Assembly (NCBI GenBank): GCA_016271365.2
Contig: CM057456.1
Coordinates: 1,391,609,501 to 1,391,673,500 of the forward strand
Length of the DNA: 64,000 bases
DNA from: Neoceratodus forsteri
Taxonomy: Eukaryota > Chordata > Ceratodontiformes > Ceratodontidae
Reading direction: 5' to 3'
The notes beneath the pieces were generated by a model. The model made no database searches. It saw only the letters and a list, made by a program, of their open reading frames with translations, and was not told the DNA's origin. The stretch's first letter is position 1, and every line of letters begins with the position of its first letter. Shown piece after piece: positions 23,403 through 35,781 of the stretch. The translations under genes and the position numbers were made by a program.

Positions 23403-25134
23403 TTAAAAATAATAATTACAGGAGAAATAGTGAAGTTTTTCTAACTTAAGAAAATGTTATTGAACAAATTAGAATAGCTTAAACATTCCTCTGGTATTTT
23501 TTGTAAAATGTTTGTACCGTAAGTATATATGTTTTAAAAATAATTATCAGTTTGTGAAAAAATTGGTCATATGCTAGTGTACAGCTACTGTACTGTGTTA
23601 ATGCAAAAAGTCAAACGGAAAGTGTGTAGCATGAGCCATCAGCCCATTCTCTGAAGAACATCAAGTCGGCTGCAGTAGGGGGTGTCTAGACATAGAACAA
23701 AAAAAAATCTAAGCTAGCCCTGGTTGCGAGGAAAGTAGAATGCATGTGCAAGCAGATGTCCATGTGTGTCTTCTGAGCACCCCAGTATGGAGTGTGTGTG
23801 TGTGAGAGAGCCATTAGAGCAGCTGTAGGGGTAAGCACTGCGGCACTCACAGGGGACTCCCTGACACCACGCTAAGGTGGGCATCGGGAACTGCAAGGTA
23901 TAGAAGGCAGGCTATGCCGGTGCAGACCTGAGTGGGAGAAGGAGCTGAGTGAAAATGAAATTTGCAGGGCACAAGTCTCGCCGATGAGGTACCCAGGTGC
24001 ACGCACGACAAGAACGTGGCTAACAACTTCTTTAGAACGTGCACAAAAACTTGTAGAAAGTGCACAATCACTTCTAGAACATGCACAACAACTTCTAGAA
24101 CAGGCACAACTTTTGATTAGCTACTTACTGATTTTCATGCATAATAAGCCCAAACCATATACTATAATTATGTGCGTTTATTTATTATGTCCATCATAGT
24201 CTTTGCTCTACCTGTATCTCTAATATGTATTTGTTTGCACATGAGTTTTTTTTTTTTATTTCATTTCAGTATTTTATGCCCCCTTCCACCTGTCCACCAA
24301 CTCCTTTGGGAGTTGCTAAGGCATCCTGTCAGCTGTTGTCTCTCCCCCCCACCCCCATACCTGTGATCCAGTGCTGAGGACCTTTCCCTAAGTAGCCGTG
24401 GTTCCTCCCAGTCAGGGACATGGGGGCCTCCTTGAACTTCTACCCTTAATCAAGAAGCCATGGTCGAAGGACAGGCAGGGAGAGATCTGGGACAGTGCCG
24501 GGTGCTCCATCATCCTGGTGTGCAGGGGTCATTTTCTTGGTGTGTCTCCCACCCCATAGATGTCAGCACACAAAGGGATCCAAGGGATTACACACGAGAT
24601 CCAGCTGGCGTCCATCCCTCCCCTGGTGTCCCCCAATCTGCACAGTGGCTGAGGGAGCGTGCCCGTCGTGCGCTGGATGTCATCGCATGTCCAAAACTCC
24701 TTAAGATAGAGCGCTGGAAGGAGTTGGCAGGCCTTACCGGGGATGGGCTCACAGCCAGGAAGCCGGTTACCAGGTAGGATTGTGGGGATGTGCCACCTGA
24801 GTTAGGATGGTGGGAATTCTCAGACAGAGCAAGACAGTGGGTAAGTGGTGACCAGTGCTGGAGAGAGAGACCTAAGGACCAGCGTAGGGGAGTAAAGAAA
24901 CTATACAAAACAATAAAAGGTCTAGAATAATAATTGGTAGAAGGTGAGCAAAAAGCACAGTGTGTGAAATTTGGATAGGCAATACTGTTAGTGCAACAAA
25001 TTGTGATGTACAGTGAGACCACCAGTGTATTAAAGTAACTGATTAGCTAAACTTCGATAAACATGTAGATATAGAAATCAAAAAATACAGTAGCATTATT
25101 GGTATTGGTAATATTGGAAGACATAACTAACAGG
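23403..25134. other. Non-coding, unassigned
   Basis: No recognised gene. Short direct repeats (AGAACGTGCACAA/AGAACATGCACAACAACTTCT type) occur near 24030-24110. An open frame at 24460-24777 has a basic C-terminal end with no family resemblance I can name. Confidence 0.3.
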
Positions 25135-25400
25135 TAGGAGGAGATTATGATGTCACTTAGTAAATCTCTGGTACACCTGAACTTTGAGTATAGAGTACAG
25201 TTTTGGTCACCATATCACAAAGGTGAATGTGAAAGAATCGTGAAGATTCACCAAAATGACAGCAGGGACAGAACACTTAAGTTATGAACAAAGGTTGTAA
25301 GGCACGGACCTATGTACTGTAGAGGGCAGGAGGGTCGGGGGGACATGACCCTCATGTATAAAACTATAAAGAATAATACATTAGCTAAGAAAATGGGTTG
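25135..25400 (+). mobile_element. CR1-like LINE fragment
   Basis: The + strand translation gives SLVHLNFEYRVQFWSPYHKG, matching the CR1/L2 pattern LVRPHLEYxVQFWSP near the end of ORF2. A degraded continuation follows for about 150 bases. It is a short, old remnant. Confidence 0.55.
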
Positions 25401-25788
25401 GAAAATCCCATAAACGTAATTGGCTTAAACCAGTCACCTGACCATATGTTAATACGGCAAAGTGTATGGTTATCCTGGTACTGTATTTAGCCACTTAACA
25501 TATCAATAAGCTATTATAGAATATTAAAAAAAAGTTTGGCAGTCATGTTTACCCTAGCTAAAACCCCTATAGACAGCAAAACCGGGAAGCCACTGAGACA
25601 CTTTGCCCTATATATTGAACCACTAGCCCAGGGTATCCGGGAAAATGCAGCAACTGAAGGGATTTCTCTGGGGGGAGCAGCACACAAGCTCACATATATG
25701 TGGATGATGTTTTACTGTACCTGGCCAACCCAGACAGGTGCCTCCCGGCAGTATTTCAACATTATTTCCCAATTTTCTACCTTCTTCA

Positions 25789-27394
25789 TGTAACCCCCCT
25801 GCAAATGGGGGTTCCCAAAAGACTTCCAGGAGCTTGCTTGAATGCTCCAAGCCTGAATGGTGTTTGGCATTTAAGCCATTTATCAGTGAGTGTTTTTAGA
25901 GCCTCTGGTACTGTCTCTTTAAGAGCTGTCTGCTTGCAGACATAATTAGTTTGTATGGGGGGACTGTGTGCTTCTCTGAGTACCACTTCGAGCTGCTGCC
26001 AATTCACTTCATTTTGCAGTCACTAGGAGTGCAAAGGGAACCTATCTGAAAGATGTAACTGTTTGCCAGAAATTATTTAGAGTAATAAGAAATTACAGTT
26101 TGTCTAACCTGCTTTCTTTGCAGTCAGAACTGTGTCTGCTAGTTCCCCATTCTAGTTTTGAACTGCTGGAACTGGACCAATCAGTGTGGGGTAAGCTAGC
26201 TCTAAAATGGTGCCTTGGACTAATCAGAACTTGGACTCATAATCTGAGCCAGCCACAAGAGGATTGTATGGGCAGTGACTCTGGGAGATGTAGTTTAGAC
26301 TTCAGTGCCTTTTGGACCAACAGCAGCAGTCTATTGTGAGTGACAGCCAATCCAGTCAAGAACTGGGAGGAACTCAAAGGAAGTGCCGGTTTTGTCAGTT
26401 GGAGAGTCAGTTGAGCTTTGGCAGTGAAGAAGGAAGGAGCCCTGTGCTTTTCAGTGTGCAGTTTTAGTCAAAAACGTGTGTAAGGCCCAGAGTTCCGGTC
26501 TGCAGCTTGTTAGGACTGAATCCGTCCTGTGAAAAGAATCAAAGGATCTCTGAAGAGTAGAAAACAGGCTCACCCTGTAGAAGACTGGAAGAATTGCTGA
26601 AAATTACACTCGGTCTGTCAGGAACTGAATCTGCTGTGTGTTCTCCCGGGTATTGTGCAGTAATTGCATCGGGATACAGATGCAGCCTGCCTGGTATAGT
26701 GCTTTCTTTTATATGGATGTGTGAAGAGGTTTGTGTACTCAAGTGAGCCCTGCTGACATTGAAGGACCCTATCTTATTTGGAGGTCGTGAGTACTAATTC
26801 AGGGTCGCCTCTGTTGAATTGCCACATTAAATCCAAATGGAATTACTGTACTGCTGACTGTTTAATTCTCCTTTTCTCTGTTGAAAGGGCCCTACCAGCT
26901 GCCACGGTTTGGACTAGCCACTAGGGCTTGGGTACCCAGGGACAGTAACTGATAGGGATAGGCCTGTGCACAGAGCCATAGGTAGATTATTAGAGTGATA
27001 AGCTAATTAACCTGATTTCCTGTCCTTGTTATATCCTCTAAATAAATCAGAGCTGCTTGTTTCAGCAAAGTTATACTGCCTGAGGTATTTGTCTATGTTA
27101 AAGTACTGTACTGTGATTGTTGCACTGTATCTCATTTCACAGGAGGTCCCAGTGCCGAACCAGACCTGGGGGTAAGTGTATACTGTGAAGGTAATTCTGA
27201 TATATTGTGTGGGCCACTAGTGGGAAGAAAGGGGGGTTGCAGTGTCCCAGAGGGCTGTGACCAAGTTAGTTTAACTATTGCAAACCCTGACCTCTGGGTG
27301 GAGGCACCCGCCATTGGATCCAGGCCCCTCAACCTGTTAGTGGCAAATCAGGCAGGGGTAGTAGCCCCTGGGATAGCGCCATCTAGGGGTTACA
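25789..27394 (+). mobile_element. Solo LTR-like insertion (TG...CA, TTCA duplication)
   Basis: The 1606-bp insert begins TGTAACCCC and ends GGGGTTACA, a short inverted repeat with TG/CA ends, and is flanked by TTCA at 25785-25788 and 27395-27398. Removing it restores the open L1 frame (STFF joined to RYTLNAAKTE). It has no coding sequence. An AATAAA near 27041-27046 fits an LTR polyadenylation signal. I infer a solo LTR of a Gypsy-type or retrovirus-like element. No internal gag, pol or env sequence is present. Orientation is inferred from the AATAAA. Confidence 0.7.
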
Positions 27395-28540
27395 TTCAGG
27401 TACACTTTAAATGCTGCCAAAACAGAAGTCTTAAATTTTAATTATGTTGCCCCGCAGGCCCTCAGCAAAGCCTTTCCCATGAAGTGGAATCTTTCCACTC
27501 TGAAATATATAGGTATCCAGCTCCCTTCTCAGCCTTCTAAACTATATCAGCTGAATTACGTACCCTTAACACAAATGCGACAGGACATCAACAGATGGTC
27601 ACTGTTGCCCCTCTTGCTGTACTCCAGGATTCAGGCCCTAAAAATGAACGCACTACCTAGACTACTTTATCTGTTCCAATGCGTTCCCTGTATAGTTCCA
27701 AAGAAGGATTTAGAGGCCTGGCAATTATTTTTCATGTGATATGTCTGGAACTTTTAAAAGACCCCAAATACGTAAAAGCATTCTCTACCTTCCTAAAAAC
27801 TTAGGCGGGCTGGCAGTCCCTTACTTACCTGGGTATTGGGTAGTGGCACAACTAATGGTGGCTCTGATGTTTGGACATCACAACTACAAGTCCCACTGGA
27901 AAAGCATAGATTTAGCTGTAAAGATCTCCCCACCTTTGGAAGCGCAGTTCTTTTATCATACTCACCCCACACACTGGCAGAACTCCCCTTGTACGGGCAC
28001 ACTGACAGTACTGGAGGGTTGTAGGAGAGGATTAAACTATGGAATTACACGACACCATTTGTGGAGATACCAGTAGTGGTTGGTCGACCGCTTGTTCTTC
28101 CCTGCTAGTCTGGACAGCAGGTTGAAATTACAGGCTGCCAGGGGTCTTTGTGCTCCCTGGCAGCTTCTGCAAGGGGAAGCAGTGATTCCTTTTGAGGTAG
28201 CCAGGGCCAGGTACAGACCGATCATCTGAGATACTATCGACTTAAGGAATATATCAACAGTAAAATCCATCAGTCCACCCGGGGTAGTGAGAGGATTACA
28301 CAGGGTCCACCTTTCAAGGCCATTTGGACCTCTAGGATGGGAGAAAAGGCTATTTACCTCCTCTGTGTGAACTATATCAGAGATTTCTCTCAGACTGCTG
28401 TTCGCATAAAATTGAAGTGGGAGCAGGAATTGGATATACAGATTAAAGATACTCAGTAGACTAGAGTCTGGATACACACATGGTGGACTTCCTCCTCCCC
28501 CAGGTGTCGGAAGTTCCTTTGGAGACTATGAATAAGATAC

Positions 28541-28690
28541 TTTCTAGGATGGTGGATATGTTGTTCTATCCACACTGTTTGGCATGTCCTTACCCTTTAA
28601 GAATCTTGCCAGAAGGTCTTGAAGTTGGCTCCTCCCATCCAACCGTGTGGTATAACCCTCGGCTCCGCCTCATGACACCATATCTTCCTT
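28541..28690 (+). repeat. DIRS C left inverted terminal repeat
   Basis: The complement of 40440-40592: CTTTAAGAATCTTGCC at 28604-28619 matches the complement of the AGATTCTTAAAG region near 40530-40545. The same repeat is found as the left end of DIRS G at 44322-44470. Confidence 0.87.
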
Positions 28691-28829
28691 TCCGCTGGAA
28701 GATGCAGGTTCCCTCCTTACTGTTCTCGCGTTCAGTAGGCCCTGGCTTCAAAATTCTCTGATTTGCTTAAAATTAAACTCATTAGAGTTAATAACAATCG
28801 CTTCATGATCTCGACCGTCATGGAAGATA

Positions 28830-31056
28830 AATCTTCCCCCAGTTTCCGACGCTGCCCATGTGGGCAAAAGATGTCTCCCACAGACTCGCATGCCACGTGC
28901 ATATACTGTAGGTATTAGCCATGACACCCAGGCTTCGAGATGTGTCTACGCACTACCCAACGTCTTATACGATCATCATAGCTGAAATTGGGCAGACCGG
29001 AGAAACTGAATCTGCCGGTCAAATCTAAAGAAGCCCAATGGGCGCTCTCTGCAGCTGTGGGGTGTCCCGAGCAGCTCTAACAAATGAAGGCTTTCGAGGA
29101 AGAGGTGGTTTGGGCCGTGGATAAGTCCTCAATTTCCTTTTTCATTCTGCTTAACTTGGGCTCCACTTTCTCCAGTTCCTTTCGGGAGATGTGCCAATCC
29201 CTTCCCACCAAGGGTGAGGGGCCTTCGGGCACGCATGTCTCTCGGTTCTGTAAAAAGGACAAGGAACCAAGAGAATCTTCATCTCACCAACAACGCTCCT
29301 GGGATCATGAGAAATCTCAGTCCCAGGAATCACCTGTCTCAACTTTGGTCGAAGCTGTGGCCTCAGCCGCTGATTTCACGGTTCCCCTGTCAGGCCAGCT
29401 GGCCCAGGCACTGGATGACAATCCGGTTGACATAATTCTCAACCCAGTCAACCCACTGTCACCCAAAGAGGCCAACAACTTCTTATTCAGGACCCTGGTC
29501 CTGACCCTCCCTGATGAGGAGATCCAGCCCGCTGGGAAACCCATCGAGGACCCAGTCCCAGACCTAGAAGATCCACCGGTCTCCCCAGTGCCTTCCAGTC
29601 GACCCCATCGGTCACCCCGATGATTGAGATGAAGATCTCAGACTCTTTCGACCGATCAGCCGAAAAAAGCGTACAAGCGCTCTAAAAAGAGGTGCCACCG
29701 ACATTCTTCTTCTTCCTCCTCGGACGAGGGGAGGCTTCGACGGAAACTCTGTTGACGCTATAAAGACCTAATGTGGCTACAGCTGATTTTGTCCGGTCAA
29801 AAGCCACCTCCGGCTTGCACCCCAGTCATCACTTGGCTATCCCCTCCTAGGCTGAAGCCGGCTCCCCGGAGCTGGCTCGCACCAATCCTCCTCTTATGGA
29901 GCTGGTCAAAACGGTTCGGCCAGAATTGACCTCTCCACCGATCTTGGTGGAGCCGCCACCTAAACAGCCCCCGGCGGGGGTGCCTACTAAAGAGTCTTGG
30001 CCTGTTCCAGGCCTCCTGCATGGGCTGTCTGTTACCTTCACTCCTGATCATCCTAGGCTGGTGGAGGGAGACTCAGCTGGCCGGCCGATGTATCCAGACT
30101 CCTCTGAGTCTGATGACTCGGACCTTCATTCCCATCCCTTGGACGAGGAATCTGTTGGTAGTCTCTCAACAGATGAAAGCTCCTCTTCCATTATGGGCCT
30201 CCTCCGCCTTACCTCTGAATCCACGGAGATGCCTCTTGAACCCATTCAAAAACAGGCCGAATATCCCCTCATAGATATCCTCAAACGGGGGGACTCACCA
30301 ACTGAAGCCTTTCCAGTGGCCGAGGCCGTTGTTGGTCTGACTGTTGAGCTATGGCAGCAGCCTGCCTCCTGTCCTGTGCCTTCTGCCTGTATGGCCCGCA
30401 AGTACACGGTACCCATTGAGTCCTTTTCGGAGTTCACAGAGCATCCCTCTGCAGAGGGTCTAGTGACCGAATCTGTGTTCAGATTCTTGGATAGCTCAGC
30501 AGATACTGATAGACTTCCAGACAAGGAGTCCAAAAAACTGGACAATTCTGCCCATAAAGTCTATGCTGCCTCTAAGCTGAGCCTCTGTCAGGCAAGCTCG
30601 GCCATCATCATGGCGCATTTTTCTCATGCCCTTCTGGGCTCGCTTGATGAGGTCCTACCTCACCTCCCCACAGACCTCCAGACCACAGTCAAGCAGGTCC
30701 AGGACCAGAGTCGGGTGGTTGCCAAGCAGCAACTCCAGACAGCTCTGGATCTTGTGGACTCATGTGCCCACTCGGTGGCAGCCGCAGTTGCCATACGCCG
30801 CAGGGCTTGGTTAACGGTGTCCACCTTCATGGCAGACACCCAACACAAGCTAATGGATGTCCCTTTCCTGGGTACCAACCTCTTCAGCCCAGGTATGAAC
30901 GGTCGCCTCCATCACATTGAGAAGTCCAGTACCACCTTGGACTCCATAACTTCTGCACAAAAGGAATCCCAGGGTTCCAAAAAGCAGAAGAAAAAGCCAT
31001 TTCAGCATTCTGCTCCTGCGGCCAACCAGCCCTATTTCCAAGCGGGGCAGTAACAG
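28830..31056 (+). pseudogene. DIRS C gag-like protein, nearly intact
   Basis: Begins near 28850 with a zinc-binding motif (RCPCGQKMSPTDSHATCIYC, then H and C) that is interrupted by a stop. A long frame at 29084-29623 follows, then one at 29896-31053 of 385 codons. The latter has an acidic/serine segment (SESDDSDLHSHPLDEES), an ARKYTVPIE region, DRLPDKESKKLDNSAHKVYA, and a C-terminal basic tail (KKQKKKPFQ) suited to nucleic-acid binding. The block KVYAASKLSLC...MAHFSHALLG is the counterpart of the gag core of copies A, B and D. It is one of the better preserved gag copies here. Confidence 0.78.
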
Positions 31057-31237
31057 CAGGTACAGTCTTGGCTCCCTCAGCCCAAGTGCGAGTCTCCAGT
31101 GGTCCGTAAGCCTGGAGGTCGAGGCTTTGGTGGCCCTCATTCCAGACCGTCTTCCTCCAAGCCTGCCCAGTGATGGGATGGCGGTTGCCTGCCTAGTGAC
31201 AGGATGGGGGTTGCCACCCCTGTACCTGTTACGCCAG

Positions 31238-31432
31238 ATCTTACTTCAAGTGGGAGCTCTTGCAGCAGGCTATTACAATCAGGTCATTACAATCAGGACT
31301 ATGCCGCAGGCACTAGGACCCTCCGGTGAAACTTCTGCCAGCAATACACAGCAGGGATCTCCCCCGACGCTGGCCCCATCCCAGCATCGGTCAGGGTACA
31401 AGAGAGGGCGGACCCAGCTCCACCTCAGTTCT
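31238..31432 (+). repeat. DIRS B left inverted terminal repeat
   Basis: The complement of 37114-37302, with few mismatches over about 190 bases: GGAGCTCTTGCAGCAGGC near 31252 matches the complement of GCCTGCTGCAAGAGCTCC at 37274-37291. The high similarity shows a fairly recent insertion. Confidence 0.92.
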
Positions 31433-31674
31433 TTCCCGCCGCGTCCTGCATGTGAAGTCGAAGGAACAGCTTCTGCTTGCAGTTGCAGCTAAAGGTTTGA
31501 TCTCCAATCAACACTATTTCTTCAGTTTTCTTCAATTTTCTACGGGTTTTCTCGTACTCTGGTACCCGACGCCAGTCCGCTGCCGTTGGTTGTTTTCCCC
31601 ACTTTAGAGCGTTGTTTTCCTCGCTCTCAGCTCCGTTTTCCGAGTACCGATGTCAACCGTTTTCCTGGCTGAGT

Positions 31675-33665
31675 TCGATGTCTTCTCGGGCGTCGGCATC
31701 TCCTGAACACTTAAACAAGTGTGACTGCGGGAGGCAGATCCCAGCGAAGGACGGCCATCGGCGGAGCGTTTTTTTGTCTAGGCCCGGACCATGACACCGC
31801 CAATTGTGCAGATTGCCAGGCCTTTACCAGCTGGACCCGCATCCACTGCCTGAAGGCCCTTAAGGCCTACCTGCTGGAGCAGAAGATGGATCTGCACTCC
31901 TCAGAGGGGAAGCGGAAGGAGAAGAAGCACCACGGTCACGGTCGCGCTCGCGGCTGTCTCCCAAAAAGGCCCGTCCCTCGGGTTCTGGAGATCCTCCGAA
32001 GACTTCTCAGGCTAAGGCCGGCCTGTCGGGGGAGAAGCCAGCCAAGCCAAAGCTGACCCTGCTAAGGGTCATCGCTAAGCCCTTAGAGATGCCTGCTTCG
32101 GCCCCACCTGCTAAGTCATCGACGCTGCCTGCTAAAGGCGTGCCTCCAGATACTAAGGACTCTGGTGCCCCCTGGCGTCACTCCATCATCAGTCCCTACA
32201 CCGACGCTGGTCGAAGGGGTGAAGGATGCAGAGATGGTCGCTGAGGAACCGACGTCCCCATTGCCCAAGTCCTCCTCCCCCCTGGGCCCTCAGGAGAGCT
32301 CTCCTTCATGCCGCGATGTTCCGGAGACTTCTTTCCCGAAATGAGCAGCTGAAATATTCACCAAGGATGAGCTCAAGGATCTTTTCTCCTTTTGTTGGGG
32401 GCAGGTCCACAAGCGGTCCTCCCCGTCGCCGGCCCAGACACCGGTACTGGACCCTGCAGGAAAACCACAGCCGGGAGGTGAGTCTTCCCCGAGGAAGTCA
32501 CCGGAGTACCAGCCTTCACCTCCCTCCCTCCAGAGCTCGTTCCCGCACAAGGTCTCAGGACCACCGACGTCACTCCCGGGACTTGGGTGACCAACGTTGG
32601 TCTAGGTCACGCTCCAGGAGCCTTTCTCGCTCCAGGCGAGAATGCTTCCGACGTCGGTCCTCTGACTGACGTTGGTCATTGCTCCATCGCCGGTCCAGGG
32701 ACCGGAGTCGGTCTTCAGACCAACATTGGTCCCCTAGCTACCGACGTCAGCGAAGGCATGGTCATAGGACGGGGTCAGACTGCTCCAAGTCGGATAGTCG
32801 ATCCTCCTCCCCAACATTGACCTCTTCTTCCTCTCTTAGCCTCAAGCGCTCCCCGGGAGAGAAGGACCAACCTCACTCGCCTCTGGACAGTCCTACCTTT
32901 ATGGATGTCATGAGGCATATCCAGGCCTCCAAAGAGTGGGACATGGAGGACCTGGATCCGGAACGCTGGAGATTGGCTAAGTACTTGAGGCAAAAGGAGC
33001 CAAAGCCTCTGGTTATCCCTCCTTTAGTCGATACATTCCAGGACCTTACTAGAACCACCTGGATGCATCCGGCCTCAATCCCGGCAGTTCCAAAAAAGTC
33101 GGACAGGCTGTATAAGGCCCCCAGGGCAGAACCCTTTCTAGTGGAACACCCTCAGGCTGATTCGTTGGTGATCATGGCTGCCCATGACAAGTCTCGGCAA
33201 CCGAAGCACCTCAGCTCCCAGCCTCCTGACCCAGAGTCCCGCTACCTGGACCAGGTGGGCAAGAAAGTATATGCTGCCTCCACCTGTTCCATCCATTCCC
33301 TCAGTTTCCTAACGCATATGGTACAGTATCAGAATGCGATGTGGGAAAGGGGACTGGAGCTGGCAAAGACCATGCCAGACTCTGACCAAAAGGCAGAGCT
33401 CCTGACCCTCCTCCAGTCAGGCTTAGACGTTGGCTCCCATGTACTGAGGGCCTCGTATGACACTGCAGACACGGCAGCAAGGGCAGCCACTTCTGGGGTG
33501 TGCCTCCAGCGCCATGCCTGGTTGAGAGTCTCGGGCTTTCACCAGGATCTGCAGGCCGGTATCAAGGATCTGCCCTTCCAGGGTACCATGCTGTTTGGGC
33601 AGGAGACAGAAGCTTTGATCTCCCACCTCCAGGAGTCGGGCAAGTTGATCTGGTCGGTCCGCTAG
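31675..33665 (+). pseudogene. DIRS B gag-like protein with zinc finger and RS-rich region
   Basis: The start region (near 31680-31870) carries the zinc-binding motif C-x-C-G...FCLGPDH...NCADCQAF. After frameshifts, the frame from 32226 to 33665 is open except for one TGA at 32667-32669, possibly a CGA codon changed by C-to-T. That frame has an Arg/Ser-rich segment (about 32520-32800, with RSRSRSLSRSRR and RSRDRSRSSD), then the gag core: SDRLYKAPRAEPF, VIMAAHDKSRQPKHL, YAAS, MVQYQNAMWERG, LRASYDTADTAARAATSGV and RHAWLRVSGF. The core resembles the LAP2alpha-specific domain. Confidence 0.83.
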
Positions 33666-33669
33666 ATGT

Positions 33670-35781
33670 ACCGTGGTGACCAGCGACGACAGCACCATAG
33701 ACGGCCCTTTCGTAAGTCCTCAGGCAGTCAAGGTCCAGCCCGTGGCAACCAACAGGAGCAGAAAGGAGGCTTCCACAGGAGATCTGGAAACCAGCATTCT
33801 GGTGGACCTCCTGCTCGTGGGCCCAAGTCCTCCCAGGCCTCTCTCCCCACTCTCTGCTCTGCACAATGACTCCCTTCTGCCCCCCCTTCTGTGGGAAGAC
33901 CCAGGGGAGCTGGTTGGGGGCTGCTTCTCCCTTCATTCGGAAGTGTGGAAGTCTATCACCGGAGACCAGTGGGTCTTGGATATTATACGGAGAGGACACA
34001 TGCTAGAGTTCACAGAGTTTCCACCGCATACTCCGCCAAAGCTCTCCCATTATCCTCCTTCTCACATCCCACTATTAGAAGGAGAGATACAGACCCTTCT
34101 GCAGAAGAGAGCAATAGAGAGGGTCCCCTTGCATCAGCAAGGGCAGGGGTTCTATTCCCACTTCTTTCTGGTCCCAAAAAAGACTCGACCTTCGTCCCAT
34201 TCTGGATCTCAGTCCTTTAAACCTCTTTGAGTACAACAGGTTCAGGATGGTATCTCTTCAAGGACTCCTTCCCTTGCTGCACCAAGGGGACTGGCTATGT
34301 TCTCTCGACATGCAGAATGCATATATGCATATAGGGGTCTATCCTTCCCACAGGAAGTTTCTGAGGTTCCACTTCCAAGGGGAGCACTTTCAGTTTTGAG
34401 TGCTTCCGTTTGGCCTTTCTTCCACTTCGCAAGTCTTTACTAAATGCCTAGCAGTGGTGGCTGCAGCTCTAAGACGTATGGGACACTATGTGTTCCCCTA
34501 CCTAGACGATTGGCTGCTTACGGCCCTGTCAAGAGTAGGCCTCTTACGAGCTCTTGAAGACACTTATACTCTGTTCCGAGAGCTGGGAATCACCCTGAAC
34601 TTACAAAAATCATCCCCGGAGCCCAGCCAAAAGCTTGCCTTCATAGGAGCGATCCTGGATTCCGTCCAGGGCATGGCCTTCCTCCCACAGGACAGGGGAG
34701 TTCGCTTGCGAGAGATGGCAGAACGGATCTCCATAACTCCTCGAGTTCCGGCTCGGAACTTCCTCAGTTTACTGGTGCACATGGCGGTGGCCATTCCTGT
34801 CACTCCTTTGGCCTGCCTCCACATGAGAGTCCCGCAGTGGATGCTCAGGGTGCAGTGGGACCAAAGCTACGACAATCTGGACTCCCTGGTCAAGATCGCG
34901 GAGCCAGTCAGGAGAACTCTGCTTTGGTGGATGGACCCCAACAATCTGGAGAAAGGGGTCAGCTTTCGTCCGGAGCCACCAGGTCAAACTCTGACAACAG
35001 ATGCCTCGGACCTGGGGAGGGGGAGGCGCACCTGGGTGCATGTCGAACGCAGGGGGTTTGGTCACCTGAGGAGCAGTCCCTCCACATCAATGTACTGGAA
35101 ATGCGAGCGGTCCGCTACGCCCTTCAGGCTTTTCAAGAGGACCTGGTGCCAGGCTCTCTTCTAGTTCAGACAGACAACATGGCGGTCGTCTTTTACATCA
35201 ACAAGCAAGGGGGCACTCATTTGTATCCTCTTTGTAGGGAGGCGATGAGAGTCTGGTACTGGGCGCTGGAGCGGGGCATCCTGCTGTCCGCAATGCACGT
35301 TCCAGGTGTCTTAAACGATCTGGCTGACAGCCTCAGCAGGTCGCATTCCAGAGCGCATGAGTGGGAGCTGCTACAATCTGTAGCGGACCAGCTCTTTGAC
35401 AGGTGGGGTCTTCCAGAGTTGGACCTCTTTACGTCACCACGCAACGCCAAACTGCCAACATTCTGCTCACGAGAGCATGCGCCTGGAGTTTTCTGGCCAG
35501 ACGTGTTATCCCTTTGCTGGGTAGGGAGGTTTCTCTATGCCTTTCTGCCCTTCCCTCTCATTCAGAGAGTACTGCTCAAGTTACAGGCAGAAGGGGCCCA
35601 AATGATCCTAGTGGCCTCCAAATGGCCTCGGCAGATTTGGTTCCCACTACTGCAGCGGTTATCCAAGGAACCTCCAGTTCCGCTGCCCATATGTTCACAG
35701 TTACTGTCCCAGGATCAAGGGTCGCTGGTCCATCCGGATCTTCGATCCTTACACCTACATGCTTGGCTCCTTCAGACATAG
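33670..35781 (+). pseudogene. DIRS B reverse transcriptase and RNase H
   Basis: The frame 33673-34230 has EGEIQTLLQKRAIERVP and FFLVPKK. After stops and a shift, the frame from 34400 carries LPFGLSSTSQVFTKCLAVVA and the catalytic YLDDW at 34499-34513, then LNLQKSSPEPSQKLAFIGA. RNase H follows, with HINVLEMRAVRYALQAFQED, LVQTDNMAVVFYINKQGG (near 35170) and LDLFTSP near 35420, and ends at 35779-35781. The RNase H frame overlaps the recombinase frame by several hundred bases, as is usual in DIRS elements. Confidence 0.85.

Noticed and set aside
24460..24777. Open frame of 105 codons with a basic end
   Set aside because: I could not tie it to any family, and there is no splice or start context that supports a gene.
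25789..27394. Complete endogenous retrovirus
   Set aside because: There are only LTR-like ends of a single unit; no gag, pol or env sequence is present in the 1.6 kb.
32520..32800. Arg/Ser-rich frame as an exon of a host SR splicing factor
   Set aside because: It is continuous with the DIRS gag core in the same frame (one stop) and lies inside an element with both terminal repeats.
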